In this document: positions 27,624 to 37,461 of the stretch, piece by piece
Layout: every line of letters begins with the position of its first letter
How positions within the stretch are numbered: the first letter of the stretch is position 1
NCBI GenBank assembly: GCA_021810565.1
Contig: JAJZIM010000001.1
Coordinates: forward strand, 1-64,000
From: Bacillota bacterium
Lineage (GTDB): Bacteria > Bacillota > Sulfobacillia > JAJZIM01
Direction of reading: 5' to 3'
DNA length: 64,000 bases
Made by a program: the position numbers and the translations under genes
Notes under the pieces: model-generated
Told to the model about the DNA's origin: nothing
The model's database searches: none
What the model saw: the letters and a program-made list of their open reading frames with translations, nothing else

Positions 27624-28049
27624 TCACCTTCGAGGTAGCTGCGCACCTCCCGAATGAAAGTCCTCCAAATGGTTGCGGGCGATCTCCATCACCATAGCCT
27701 CGTCCCGTCGCAGATATCCACGAACCGCCAAATTGCGAAAGCGCGACATCCGCCTGGTCTTTTGCAGCATCTCCTCGCTGAGCAACCCGTGCTGCTGCAG
27801 CAGTTCGAAGGCGTGAGCCGCACCGTCGGGCGCAGTGGAGAAAGCGTGCGCGCACAACTGATAGGCAACGTCGATCATGGCCTGGATGGCCGTCTGCAGC
27901 CGGTACACCACACCGTCCATGGCCAAGGGATCCCGGCGAAGTTCCTCCGCTTCGGCATCGCTTTGCACCCGCTCGGCAACGCTGTCGACCTGCTCCGCGA
28001 TGTACACCAGGTACTGTTCCAGCCGCTGATGATCAAGGGATGGCTGCAA
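27624..28049 (-). CDS. HepT-like HEPN protein with altered RX4H motif
   Basis: TTG at 28049 with AAAGGAGG; 'LEQYLVYIAEQVDSVAERV...LQTAIQAMIDVAYQLCAHAF...SRFRNLAVRGYLRRDEAMVMEIARNHLEDF'. Confidence 0.75.
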   Translation of the reverse strand: MQPSLDHQRLEQYLVYIAEQVDSVAERVQSDAEAEELRRDPLAMDGVVYRLQTAIQAMIDVAYQLCAHAFSTAPDGAAHAFELLQQHGLLSEEMLQKTRRMSRFRNLAVRGYLRRDEAMVMEIARNHLEDFHSGGAQLPRR

Positions 28050-28488
28050 GGCGGCGCCTCCTTTCGCGGTAGAAGGAGGCCAAGAAAGGAGCCAAGTCCT
28101 CGTGCTGCCGGGCCACCCGAAAAATGAAGTCCGCCACCCGGGCGTGATCCCGCTCATATATCAGCCAACCCGTCCGCAATACCCGGAAGGAAAACGGCAC
28201 CTGCTCGGAACGCAGGGTGACCACGTGATACGGATGGTTGCCGTAGCGCCCCAGGGCCGCCTCCACCACCACGTCGGTGGTGTCGTCCAAGGGCCTTGAC
28301 GGCTCTTGCTCCAAGATCAGCGCCACGTCGATGTCGGAGTCGGGGCGGCACACATCCAAAGCGGAGCCGTAGATGTAGGCACCCGCCACCTGAGGATGTC
28401 GCGGCAACACGCCTCGCAGCCGCTCCGCCACGTCCTCCAGGGCCAACCGCACCAGCCCGCCCGCGCCCGCAGGCGTCTCCCGCACCAT
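28033..28488 (-). CDS. MNT-type nucleotidyltransferase domain protein
   Basis: 'AYIYGSALDVCRPDSDIDVALILE'; upstream of and overlapping HepT-like gene. Confidence 0.82.
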   Translation of the reverse strand: MVRETPAGAGGLVRLALEDVAERLRGVLPRHPQVAGAYIYGSALDVCRPDSDIDVALILEQEPSRPLDDTTDVVVEAALGRYGNHPYHVVTLRSEQVPFSFRVLRTGWLIYERDHARVADFIFRVARQHEDLAPFLASFYRERRRRLAAIP

Positions 28489-28572
28489 TATGCCGCCGTC
28501 GCCTCCCTCGCGAGACTTGGTTCATTTTAACATGCCCGCACGCCCCGCACCATCGTTCGGTCTCCCCGCCTA

Positions 28573-29427
28573 TTGACGGCCCCGACCCCTCCCCGTAAAC
28601 TGCAGTTGAGAGGGGGGCGTCAGGTGGAGGTATTCGCCCTGGTGGGACCCAGCGGCACCGGCAAGAGCCACCGCGCCTATCTCTTGGCCACCCAGCTGCA
28701 GGTGGACCTGATCATCGACGACGGGCTGCTCATCCGGGACGGCAAGATCCTGGGCGGGCTTTCGGCCAAGCGGGAGGCCAGCAAGCTGGCCGCCATCCGG
28801 CGCGCCATCTTCACCTACCCCGAGCACGCCCACCAGGCCCGGGAGATCCTGCAACAGCTTTCTCCCCGGCGGGTGCTGATCCTGGGCACCTCCTCCGGCA
28901 TGGCCTGCAAAATCGCCGCCACCTTGGAGCTGCCCCCGCCGACCCGGGTCATCCCCATCCAGGAGGTGGCCAGCGAGGCGGAGATCGACCGGGCGCTGCG
29001 CGTGCGCCACGAGGAGGGCACCCATGTGATCCCCGCCCCCACCCTGGAGGTGCGCAAGAGTTTCTCCGGCTACCTGGTCAATCCCTTGCGCCTGATCCTG
29101 CGGGGCCAGCCGGTGGCGGTGGAGAAGTCCCTGGTGCGGCCCACTTGGAGCAGCCTGGGGCGCTTCTTCATCTCCGACCGGGTGGTGCGGGACATCGCCC
29201 AGCATGCCGCCGCCGCCGTGCCGGGGGTCAGCCGGGTCCGCCGCGTGACCATGCAAAGCTGGCCCAACGGGGTGGTCCTGCACCTGGGCTTGGTGCTGGT
29301 CTACGGCAACGGCCTGCGCTCGGTGCTGGAGGAGGTGCAGCACTCGGTCAAGGACCGGGTGGAATATATGACCGCCCTCAACGTGCTGCAGGTCAATCTG
29401 GTGGCCCATCGCGTGGCCGCCGGCTGA
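28573..29427 (+). CDS. P-loop ATPase/kinase domain fused to Asp23/Gls24-like C-terminal domain
   Basis: Walker A 'LVGPSGTGKSHRAYLLA'; C-term 'VVLHLGLVLVYGNGLRSVLEEVQHSVKDRVEYMTALNVLQVNLVAHRV' resembles Asp23. True start uncertain. Confidence 0.75.
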   Translation: MTAPTPPRKLQLRGGRQVEVFALVGPSGTGKSHRAYLLATQLQVDLIIDDGLLIRDGKILGGLSAKREASKLAAIRRAIFTYPEHAHQAREILQQLSPRRVLILGTSSGMACKIAATLELPPPTRVIPIQEVASEAEIDRALRVRHEEGTHVIPAPTLEVRKSFSGYLVNPLRLILRGQPVAVEKSLVRPTWSSLGRFFISDRVVRDIAQHAAAAVPGVSRVRRVTMQSWPNGVVLHLGLVLVYGNGLRSVLEEVQHSVKDRVEYMTALNVLQVNLVAHRVAAG

Positions 29428-29445
29428 AAGGATGGACAAAACGCC

Positions 29446-30357
29446 ATGGATCCCTGGTCTTCACTGACCACCGCGGCCCTAGCCAGCACCCGCCCCTTCG
29501 TGGTGCACGTCAATTGCCTGGACCTGGCCGAGAGCCGGGCCTCGGTGGGCTCCGGCGTGCTGTTGGACCATTATCACGTGGTTTCCAACTCCCAGATCAC
29601 GGGCAGCGGCGGGGAGATCACCGTGCACACCTGGGGCGACCGCAAGTACCGGGCCACGGTGGTGGGCGACGACCCCCTGTACTTTTTGAGCGTGCTGCGC
29701 CTGGAGACCAGGCTGGACCTGCCCCTGCCATCCCTGCAGGTCATCGAGCCCGGCATGCTGGCCTTGGCCGTGGGCAACCCCTTCGGCACGGAGTGGACCG
29801 CCACCCTGGGCATGATCAGCGCCGTGGAGCGCACCATCTACCGTCCGGAGCGTTTCCCCGTGGACGGGTTGATCATCACCGACACGGTCATCCACCCCGG
29901 CAACACCGGCGGCGCCCTGGTGGACCTGGAGGGGCACCTGACGGGGGTCAACGGCATCCCGTGGATCCACGGGCTCAGCCTGGCCGTGCAGGCGGACGTG
30001 GTGGGGCGCATCGCCAACCAGATCATCGAATACGGCTCGGCGACCCACGCCTGGCTGGGCTTCTCCGGCCAGCCGGAAGTGGTGGAGCCCACCCTGGCCA
30101 AGCTCCTGGGTCTGCCCGCCGACCGGGGGGTGTCCGTGGGCTACGTGGCCCCCGACGGTCCCGGCAGCCGCGCCGGGGTGCAGGTCATGGACCTGGTGGT
30201 GCAAGTGGACAATCAACAGGCCACCGCCCTGGGCGCCATCCGCAAGGCCCTCTCCCTGCACCGCCCGGGGGAGGAGGTGCCCCTGACCGTCCTGCGCAAG
30301 GGCGAGTTGGTGGAGCTATCCTTCCCGGTGGAGGAGATCCCCAACCTGCGGGAATGA
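29446..30357 (+). CDS. HtrA/DegP-like trypsin-fold protein with PDZ domain; catalytic triad substituted
   Basis: 'VVSNSQITGSGGEITVHTWGDRKYRATVVGDDPLYFLSVLRLE...GNPFGTEWTATLGMISAVERTIYRPERFPVDGLIITDTVIHPGNTGGALVDLEGHLTGVNGI' and C-terminal PDZ. Confidence 0.85.
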   Translation: MDPWSSLTTAALASTRPFVVHVNCLDLAESRASVGSGVLLDHYHVVSNSQITGSGGEITVHTWGDRKYRATVVGDDPLYFLSVLRLETRLDLPLPSLQVIEPGMLALAVGNPFGTEWTATLGMISAVERTIYRPERFPVDGLIITDTVIHPGNTGGALVDLEGHLTGVNGIPWIHGLSLAVQADVVGRIANQIIEYGSATHAWLGFSGQPEVVEPTLAKLLGLPADRGVSVGYVAPDGPGSRAGVQVMDLVVQVDNQQATALGAIRKALSLHRPGEEVPLTVLRKGELVELSFPVEEIPNLRE

Positions 30358-30388
30358 CCTCCACCGGTCGACACCCGGACCCGCCCCC

Positions 30389-32263
30389 TTAGACCTGGAA
30401 CCTGGCCACCAGCGCCTGGAGCTCCTGGCCCATCTGGGCCAGGCTCTGAGCCGACTGGGCCATCTGGCCGATGGATGAGTTCAGCTCCTGGGTGGCGGCG
30501 GACACCTCCTCGGTGCTGGCGGCGTTTTGCTGCGACAGGGCCGCCAAATTGTCCAGGGTGGTGGACACCTCCCCCGTGCTGGCGGCCATCTGCTGGGTGG
30601 CCGCGGTGTTCTCCTGGGTCACGCTGGCCACCCCCTCGATCAGCGGCACCAGCTCTCCCGCGCTGCGGCTCATCTCCTGGGTGGCCGTGGTGATCTGCTG
30701 CACCAGCCGGTCCGTGCGCTCCACCTCGGCGATGATGGCCTTGAGGGCCTCCCCCGCCGCCGCCGAGAGCTTCTGGCCCTCCTCCCCCTGCCGGGTGGCC
30801 TCCCGCATGGCCGCCACCGCTTGCCCGGTTCCCTGGCGGATGGTCTCCACCAGTTGGGTGATCTCGCCGGTGGCCTGGCCGGAGCGCTCCGCCAGTTTGC
30901 GGACCTCGTCGGCCACCACGGCGAAGCCCTTGCCGTGCTCCCCCGCCCGGGCGGCCTCGATGTTGGCGTTCAGGGCCAGGAGATTGGTCTGGTCCGCGAT
31001 CTCGCTGATGGTCTGCACGATGACCCCGATCTGCTGCGAGTGCTCCCCCAACTGCTCGATCTTCTCCGCCGTGGCCAAAAGGGTGTCCCGCAAGGACCGT
31101 ACCCCCTCCACGGTGCCGTCCATCTTCTCGCTGCCCTCGGCGGCCACCCGCCGCATCCGCTGGGATGCCTCCGCCACCTCCTGCACGGCGACGGTGGCTC
31201 CCGTCACCTCCCGGGTGGCCGAGTTCACCGCCGCCGCGGCTTGGCTGGCGCCCCCCGCCTGCTCCTGCGCCCCCTGGGCCACCTGGTTCACCGCCTCGCG
31301 CAACTGGTCCATGGCCTGGGAGATGCGGCTGACCCCCTCGGTGTGCTGCACCGTTCCCTGGGCCACCTGCTGCACCGTCTCCGCTACCTGACCCGTGGTC
31401 TGGGCCGCCTCCTCCGCCGTGGCGGACAGCTCCTCGGCGTTGGCCGCCACCCGCTCGGCCGCCTTATGCACCTCCTGCACCAGGTAGCGCAGGTTGACCG
31501 TCATGGCCGCGAAGCTGGCCGACAGCTCCTCGATCTCGTCCCCCGAGGCCGATATGGGCACCTCATGGGTCAGGTCACCCTCCCCCACCCGCTGCGCCAC
31601 CCTCGTCAGGCCGGTCACGGGCCGGGTAATGAGCCGCACCAGCACCGCCGCCAGCGTCGCCCCCAGCAGCACCGCCAGAGCCGACAGGACCAGCGTCTCC
31701 CAGAAGGACCAGGCGGCCGCCGCGGCGTTGGCCTTCTGGACGGCCATGGACCTGGCCTCGGCCGCGTCGCGCACGGTGCGCAGATACGCGTGCACCGCGT
31801 CCTTCTGGGTGGCCACGCGGTTGAAGGCCGAACGCACCGCCGCCGGGTTCCCCGACTGCACCGCCCGCAACGTCTGCCCCGCATCCGTCAGATAGACGGC
31901 GGTCGCCTGGCGCAGCGCCCCCCCGCTCTTGCCTGCCGCGGCGCTGGCCGCCAGAGGTTTGACTCCCGCCGCCAACTGCGCCTCCAACGCCTGGGTTTTC
32001 TTCAGGGTCTTCACGCTGGGCGCGATCTGGTAGTGGAAGACATGGGCCTGGATGTCGTTAAGCAGGGAGTTGTCCTCCGCCGCCGTGTAGGCCAGGTTCA
32101 TGGCCTGTCCCATGCCCCGGAAGGCCTGGGAGCTTTGCACCTCGCCCCGAATGCCCACGCCGGCCACCAGAGCCGTCAGGAACAGGATCCCCGCGAAGGC
32201 GCCCGCCAGCTTCGTCCCCAGGCGTAATCGTCGCCGCCGTTCTGTGTTGCCGTTGGTAGCCAT
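30389..32263 (-). CDS. methyl-accepting chemotaxis protein
   Basis: TM-sensor-TM, HAMP, MCP signalling tip '[45 protein letters not shown]'. Confidence 0.95.
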   Translation of the reverse strand: MATNGNTERRRRLRLGTKLAGAFAGILFLTALVAGVGIRGEVQSSQAFRGMGQAMNLAYTAAEDNSLLNDIQAHVFHYQIAPSVKTLKKTQALEAQLAAGVKPLAASAAAGKSGGALRQATAVYLTDAGQTLRAVQSGNPAAVRSAFNRVATQKDAVHAYLRTVRDAAEARSMAVQKANAAAAAWSFWETLVLSALAVLLGATLAAVLVRLITRPVTGLTRVAQRVGEGDLTHEVPISASGDEIEELSASFAAMTVNLRYLVQEVHKAAERVAANAEELSATAEEAAQTTGQVAETVQQVAQGTVQHTEGVSRISQAMDQLREAVNQVAQGAQEQAGGASQAAAAVNSATREVTGATVAVQEVAEASQRMRRVAAEGSEKMDGTVEGVRSLRDTLLATAEKIEQLGEHSQQIGVIVQTISEIADQTNLLALNANIEAARAGEHGKGFAVVADEVRKLAERSGQATGEITQLVETIRQGTGQAVAAMREATRQGEEGQKLSAAAGEALKAIIAEVERTDRLVQQITTATQEMSRSAGELVPLIEGVASVTQENTAATQQMAASTGEVSTTLDNLAALSQQNAASTEEVSAATQELNSSIGQMAQSAQSLAQMGQELQALVARFQV

Positions 32264-32401
32264 GTCCTTTCCCCCTTGCACCTTGTTTTCTGCCTTTGGT
32301 TCTTTGTCCCGGCATGGCCGTACGTCCCCTATATCGAAGATCTTTAATGATTAATTTGTTACATTTGTGTTACGCCTGCCCCATGGGAAAATCCCGGCTC
32401 C

Positions 32402-32680
32402 TCAGTCCACCGGGTTCGGCTTCGTGCGCCGCAGAAAGGTCTTCACCGCCCGCCCCCTCTTAAGGAAGCGCCCCGCCATTTCGGCGAGTTCCTCGCAGGG
32501 ATGGGGGGCGGCTTTTCCCCTTCGCAGACCTGGTTCGGGGTCATGACGTCGCAGCCGTGCGCCACCGCCTCCCCGAGGCCCCGGGGGACGGTTTGCGCCA
32601 GTTGGGTGATCTCGTCGGACACCGCGGCGAAGCCCTTGCGGTGCTCCCCCCGGAGGACCTTCCTCGGCTTGGCAACCGGA
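32402..32680 (-). pseudogene. chimeric decayed fragment of an HD-GYP gene and an MCP gene
   Basis: 32402-32555 resembles the 3' part of the HD-GYP gene at 41421 (e.g. 'GCGCCCCGCCAT..CGGCGAGTTCCTCGCAGG'); 32590-32660 resembles MCP tip DNA ('AGTTGGGTGATCTCG...CGGCGAAGCCCTTGC.GTGCTCCCCC'). Confidence 0.6.
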
Positions 32681-32733
32681 CGAGGTGGGGCCAAATGCGC
32701 CATGAAGGTCGGGCCGGGAACCGGGCCCTTCAA

Positions 32734-34137
32734 TTACGGCCCATTGGTGGCGGTCACCTTTCGGTACAGCTCGTGCCGGTTGATGCATCCCGTTTTGCGG
32801 AGGATGTTTTTCAAATGGGTTTTCACCGTATTTTCCGAGATGAACATCTGCCGGGCGATGTCTTGGTTGGCCACCCCTGCGACGGCCAGTTTGCCGATCT
32901 CGATCTCGCGGCTGGTCAGCATGGTTCCGTATGCCGCTTCGAAACGGCTTTGGATGTCGGATCCGGCGGAGGCTTCCCGGCTCCTGGCCGCCAGCCGGTG
33001 CAAGGTGGAGAGGGGATCGGCCGCCCCATACAGGAGGAGGATGGCCAGCAAGACAAAAACGGCAGCCAGCAGTCCCAACCGTGTCGAAGAGAGGTGCCCC
33101 AAGGGGGTGGCGATGACCGAACCAATCAGGATCGGTACGATGTTGAGATTCAAGCCCCAGCCGAACCACCGACCGGCCGTGTCCTGGGTGCAGCTCGTGG
33201 CCAGCAGCAGCCAGGGAGCCGACTCCAAGAAACCGAAGGCGAGCCCGTTCAAACTGAGGCCGATCACGGCCGGGATCAACTCGTTGCTCCATGCCCCGAT
33301 GAGGAAGGAAGCCGCCAACATGCCCGCCCCGGCCACCATGATCCAGGCCAAGCCTCTGCGGTCGGCGATTATCCCCGCCGCCACCACGGCGATGACATAG
33401 GGCATGAGCCGCAACGAGTCGTGAACGAAAGGCGAGATGGGAGTCAATACGAAAAACCGGTAGCTGAGGCCCGCCACCACGGAAAAGCAGCCGATGAACA
33501 ATCCAAAACGCACGGCTGAGCGGATCCTTTTCAGCAGCGGGGTCGCCGTCGGGTAGATCTTTCGCACCGGCACCGGCCAGTCGCCGGAACGGGCTACGGA
33601 AAGCCAAGCCATGGCCAAGGGGAGCAAAGTCAGCAGCAACGCCGTGTCCGCCGGAAGATGAGCGGTGAGGGTGGTCAAACCCCTTCCCAACAGTGCTACC
33701 CCGGCGGCGGTCACGCCGAAAACCCGTCCGAGCCAGCGGTTCTCCACGGTAGTGGCATACCATCGTCCCCAGGCGGCCACGCCGAAGGACGATACAACCC
33801 CCATGCCCAAAAAGTCGTAAGGCCACATTTTCCCCGGCAACCACAGCAGGAGCACGGACAGCAAGCCGCACCCCCAGGGTACCCAGCCGGCCCAGCGCGA
33901 CGCCTGCCGGGGATACCTATCGATCAGCATACCGCTGAAGACCATGGTGGTAGATGATAATAAATACCAATCAAAGAGGGTGGCAAGAGGAACCCCCCGG
34001 GCGGCCCCCAAGGAAGCAGTCACATATCCGTAGAGGGGAACCGAATCAATCCAACCAAAAAGACCAATAAGATACAACGCAAGACGCCAATGGCGCTGCA
34101 CGACAGTTCGCCAACTTGGGCTTTCTATCGCGATCAT
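32734..34137 (-). CDS. LuxR-family regulator with N-terminal MFS-like multi-TM domain
   Basis: About 12 hydrophobic segments, then 'LTSREIEIGKLAVAGVANQDIARQMFISENTVKTHLKNILRKTGCINRHELYRK' (LuxR HTH). Confidence 0.85.
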   Translation of the reverse strand: MIAIESPSWRTVVQRHWRLALYLIGLFGWIDSVPLYGYVTASLGAARGVPLATLFDWYLLSSTTMVFSGMLIDRYPRQASRWAGWVPWGCGLLSVLLLWLPGKMWPYDFLGMGVVSSFGVAAWGRWYATTVENRWLGRVFGVTAAGVALLGRGLTTLTAHLPADTALLLTLLPLAMAWLSVARSGDWPVPVRKIYPTATPLLKRIRSAVRFGLFIGCFSVVAGLSYRFFVLTPISPFVHDSLRLMPYVIAVVAAGIIADRRGLAWIMVAGAGMLAASFLIGAWSNELIPAVIGLSLNGLAFGFLESAPWLLLATSCTQDTAGRWFGWGLNLNIVPILIGSVIATPLGHLSSTRLGLLAAVFVLLAILLLYGAADPLSTLHRLAARSREASAGSDIQSRFEAAYGTMLTSREIEIGKLAVAGVANQDIARQMFISENTVKTHLKNILRKTGCINRHELYRKVTATNGP

Positions 34138-34274
34138 GGTTTCATTTTAGCTTCCTCAATCATGATTTTCAAGGTGCCCCCCGAGGGACCGCCGCCATCG
34201 CCCGATGCCTCCTTGTCTCTTATATGGCATCTAATCTCTTGGAACACCAATTCCTTTCGTCGCGGATCGTAGGG

Positions 34275-34292
34275 ATCACCCCCGGGGGTGAT
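34275..34292. promoter_or_regulatory. 18-bp perfect palindrome ATCACCCCCGGGGGTGAT between divergent genes
   Basis: Lies between the MFS-LuxR gene and the secreted repeat protein gene. Confidence 0.5.
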
Positions 34293-34681
34293 ATTCATGT
34301 ACCCTGGCCGCGGCTATATTATTAAGTAGTTCAGATCAGGATCAAGCCCTTTTGCCGTTTGGGATGCCTGCCTTTCGCCAGGGGTTCTTTTCCCGCTCAC
34401 TCCCCGAGCACCAAGTGAGCCAAGAGGAAGGAGGTAGCCGGAACCGTGGATGAGCCATCGGAGTCGGCGTGCGGCTGTGCCGTCCGTGGAAAGGCATGGC
34501 CCATGGCAGATCGGGAGTGGCGCCTGCCGGCCCCTCAGCACCACCCGTGGCTGCGGTCACTGAGGTCCCCGCAGGTTCGCGTGCCACCGGGAGGTCGATG
34601 TCGGTTCCCGCAGGGTCGTCGAACCCGTGGGGTATCGCCTGGCGGTTGCACACAAACATCTTGAGGAGTGACCAAATCGTG

Positions 34682-37096
34682 GTGAAGAAACATTGGCTGG
34701 CTGTGGCGTCCGTAGCCCTGAGTTGCCTCCTCGGTCCCTTGACCGCCCTGCCGGCCTGGGCTCAAACTCAGTCCGGCACCAACCTTAACCTTACCGTGGG
34801 CAATTTGGTCGTCACCTTTCAGAATCAGAACATAAAAAGCGGCAGCATCGCCTCCTCGGCCAACGGCTACGACTACATCAACCCCGGCTTCAACTTCGAG
34901 ACCGGCCAGGAAACCGGAGGCTTCAACGGCAGTGACCTGCAACTTTCCACCGACTCAAATGGACAGCCCACCCTGAGCGGTGACCTCGCCGTCTTGCCCT
35001 CGAGCGGCACGCTGTCCCCTCCGCCCGCGCAGGCCACCGTCCCGGCTGCGGTGAGCGAGAGTCTGCTGGTGCTGGACAGCGCCGGCAATTACGTGGTGGT
35101 GAGCTTAACCGCCGCCACTCCGAGCATGGTGTCCTTCCGGTACGCCATCGGCACGGTGGAGCCGCAACCATCTCAGCCGCAGGTGTCCCTGCCCACCAGC
35201 GTTACCGTGGGCAGTACCCAAGTCACCTTCTCGGGCAGCGCCCAGAGCGGCAGCATCGCCTCCGCGGCCAACGGGTACGACTACATCAACCCCGGCTTCA
35301 ACTTCGAGACCGGCCAGGAAACCTCAGGTGTGGGCAGCACCAGCGACCTGCAGCTTTCCACCGACTCCAGCGGCCAGCCCACCCTGAGCGGCTACGTGGC
35401 CACCCTGACTTCCGGCGCTCTATCCGCACCGCCCGCCCAGAACACCGTTTCGGCCGGCGTAGGCGACATCCTGCTGGTGCTGGACAACGCCGGCCATTAC
35501 GTGGCGGTGGAGATAACCGCAGCCACTCCGAGCATGGTGTCTTTCCAGTACAGCATCGGCGCGGCACAGGTGCAGGTATCCCTGCCCACCAGCGTGACCG
35601 TGGGCAACCTGCAAGTCACCTTCTCGGGCAGCGCCCAGAGCGGCAGCATCGCCTCCGCGGCCAACGGCTACGACTACATCAACCCCGGCTTCAACTTCGA
35701 GACCGGCCAGGAAACCTCAGGTGTGGGCAGCACCAGCGACCTGCAGCTTTCCACCGACTCCAGCGGCCAGCCCACCTTGAGCGGCTACGTGGCCACCCTG
35801 ACTTCCGGTGCTCTATCCGCACCGCCCGCCCAGAACACCGTCTCGGCCGGCGTGGGCGACGTGTTGCTGGTCCTGGACAACACCGGCCATTACGTGGCGG
35901 TGGAGATAACCGCAGCCAGTCCGAACCTGGTGTCCTTCCAGTATGGCATCGGCACCGCGCAGTTGTTGCGGGTTTCCCTGCCCACCAGCGTCACCGTGGG
36001 CAACTCGAACCTCTCCTTCCAGGGCAGCCCACAGAGCGGCAGCGTCAGCGCATCCTCCGGTTTCGACTTCGAGGGCGGTCAGTCCTCCGGCAGCGACCTG
36101 CAGTTCTCCGTCGTCAACGGGCAACCCACGCTGAGCGGCGACTTGGCCGTGGTAACCTCGGCGGGCGCCCAGTTCGCCACGCCCAGCGAGAGCAGCGTGC
36201 CGGTCGCCGTGGGCGACCTGTTACTGGTGTTGGACGGCGCCGGCCATTACGTGGTGGGACAGATAACCGCGGTGACTTCGAACACGGCGTCTTTCCAATA
36301 CAGCATCGCCAGCTCGGTGCAGCAGCCGCAGCAGCCGCAAGGATCGGTCACCATCGTCATGTACATCGGAAACCCGGATGTGTCGGTGAACGGACAGACA
36401 AATACCATCGACGTGCCGCCGCAGATCATCGGCAGCCGCACCATGGTGCCCCTGCGGTTCATGGGTGATGCGCTGGGGGCGACGGTCACCTGGAACGGCA
36501 GCACCCAGACCGTCACCTACACCTTGGGTTCCACCAACCTGGTGCTGCAGATCGGGCAGACTCAGGCTCAGCTGAACGGCCAGACGGTGGCCATGGACGT
36601 GCCGCCCACCATCGTGGACTCCCGCACCCTGGTTCCGGCGAGCTTCATCAGCCAGGAACTGGGCTATTCCGTCCAATGGGACGCCCAGGATCGCAAGGTG
36701 ACCATCACCAACAATTCCGGGCAGTCCCCATCCAACCAAAGCCAGACCGGGCAGGGCGGCGTTGCGGGCTACTATTACTGCAAGGACGGCAGCCTGACGC
36801 TGTCTGACGGCACCCGGGAGGTAACAGACTGCCTCGACTTCCTGAAACTATTGCCGGACGGCACTTTCACCGAGTACGGTTCTACGACGGTCAACGGTAC
36901 CGTCGAGGTGGGCGCGGTGGAAGACCAGGGAACCTGGACCTACAGCAATGGGCAGGTGAGCTTCTCCGACAACGGCGGGCAGTTGGGCGGCTGGGGTTCC
37001 GCCACCTTCTATCCGCAGTACAACCAAATCGAGTTCAAGTTCAACGCCAACGGGGGCCAGCAAACCTACCTCTACGCCCCTACCCACCCGTTCTAA
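34682..37096 (+). CDS. secreted repeat protein with copper-amine-oxidase-N-like domain
   Basis: GTG start, signal peptide 'WLAVASVALSCLLGPLTALPAWAQ'; repeats of about 131 aa ('SLPTSVTVG...GSIASAANGYDYINPGFNFETGQETSGVGSTSDLQLSTDSSGQPTLSGY'); C-term 'VNGQTNTIDVPPQIIGSRTMVPLRFMGDALGATVTWNGSTQTVTYTLG'. Confidence 0.85.
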   Translation: MKKHWLAVASVALSCLLGPLTALPAWAQTQSGTNLNLTVGNLVVTFQNQNIKSGSIASSANGYDYINPGFNFETGQETGGFNGSDLQLSTDSNGQPTLSGDLAVLPSSGTLSPPPAQATVPAAVSESLLVLDSAGNYVVVSLTAATPSMVSFRYAIGTVEPQPSQPQVSLPTSVTVGSTQVTFSGSAQSGSIASAANGYDYINPGFNFETGQETSGVGSTSDLQLSTDSSGQPTLSGYVATLTSGALSAPPAQNTVSAGVGDILLVLDNAGHYVAVEITAATPSMVSFQYSIGAAQVQVSLPTSVTVGNLQVTFSGSAQSGSIASAANGYDYINPGFNFETGQETSGVGSTSDLQLSTDSSGQPTLSGYVATLTSGALSAPPAQNTVSAGVGDVLLVLDNTGHYVAVEITAASPNLVSFQYGIGTAQLLRVSLPTSVTVGNSNLSFQGSPQSGSVSASSGFDFEGGQSSGSDLQFSVVNGQPTLSGDLAVVTSAGAQFATPSESSVPVAVGDLLLVLDGAGHYVVGQITAVTSNTASFQYSIASSVQQPQQPQGSVTIVMYIGNPDVSVNGQTNTIDVPPQIIGSRTMVPLRFMGDALGATVTWNGSTQTVTYTLGSTNLVLQIGQTQAQLNGQTVAMDVPPTIVDSRTLVPASFISQELGYSVQWDAQDRKVTITNNSGQSPSNQSQTGQGGVAGYYYCKDGSLTLSDGTREVTDCLDFLKLLPDGTFTEYGSTTVNGTVEVGAVEDQGTWTYSNGQVSFSDNGGQLGGWGSATFYPQYNQIEFKFNANGGQQTYLYAPTHPF
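35186..36300 (+). repeat. in-frame tandem repeats, period about 393-396 bp
   Basis: 'TCCCTGCCCACCAGCGT.ACCGTGGGCA' recurs at 35186, 35579 and 35975; first two units nearly identical in DNA, third divergent. Confidence 0.85.
36695..37096 (+). repeat. 402-bp module, copy 1 (3' end of repeat-protein gene)
   Basis: Near-identical to 37713-38114. Confidence 0.9.
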
Positions 37097-37275
37097 GCGG
37101 TCTGCCTCCCGCCGCCAGGAGCCCAGTTGCACGGCGAGCGGCCCCAAACTCGGTGCGAGATCATCCGTCCAGCCGCGGCCGATGCACCGCGGACCAGGAA
37201 CACCGATACCGCCCGAGACTTCGAACCTTTCCGGCTTCCGGAGGCCAATCGCAATGCGGCGAAGGGGTGGTGCAG

Positions 37276-37461
37276 ATGTGGCCATTGCTCTCCTGGATCC
37301 TGCGATTGGTGGCTGTAGGGTCGTTCCTCATAGCGGTGGTGATGCTCACAAACAGAGATTGGTTCAATGGATTCTTCGCCTTCGGGTACGGCGCGATCAT
37401 GTGGAGCGTGGCTTCCTCGGCCCTGAGAAAAGGGCAAAGCCGAAGGGCCGGATCCGGATGA
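37276..37461 (+). CDS. small two-TM membrane protein
   Basis: 'MWPLLSWILRLVAVGSFLIAVVMLTNRDWFNGFFAFGYGAIMWSVASSALRKG'; related to the protein at 38761. Confidence 0.55.
   Translation: MWPLLSWILRLVAVGSFLIAVVMLTNRDWFNGFFAFGYGAIMWSVASSALRKGQSRRAGSG

Noticed and set aside
30527-32227. 566-aa + ORF antisense to the MCP
   Set aside because: R/H/L/G-rich shadow ORF; MCP on minus strand is unambiguous.
34399-34680. Possible riboswitch (c-di-GMP or cobalamin) in the long leader of the repeat protein gene
   Set aside because: Some G/C-rich pairing but no recognisable conserved core; needs a covariance-model search.
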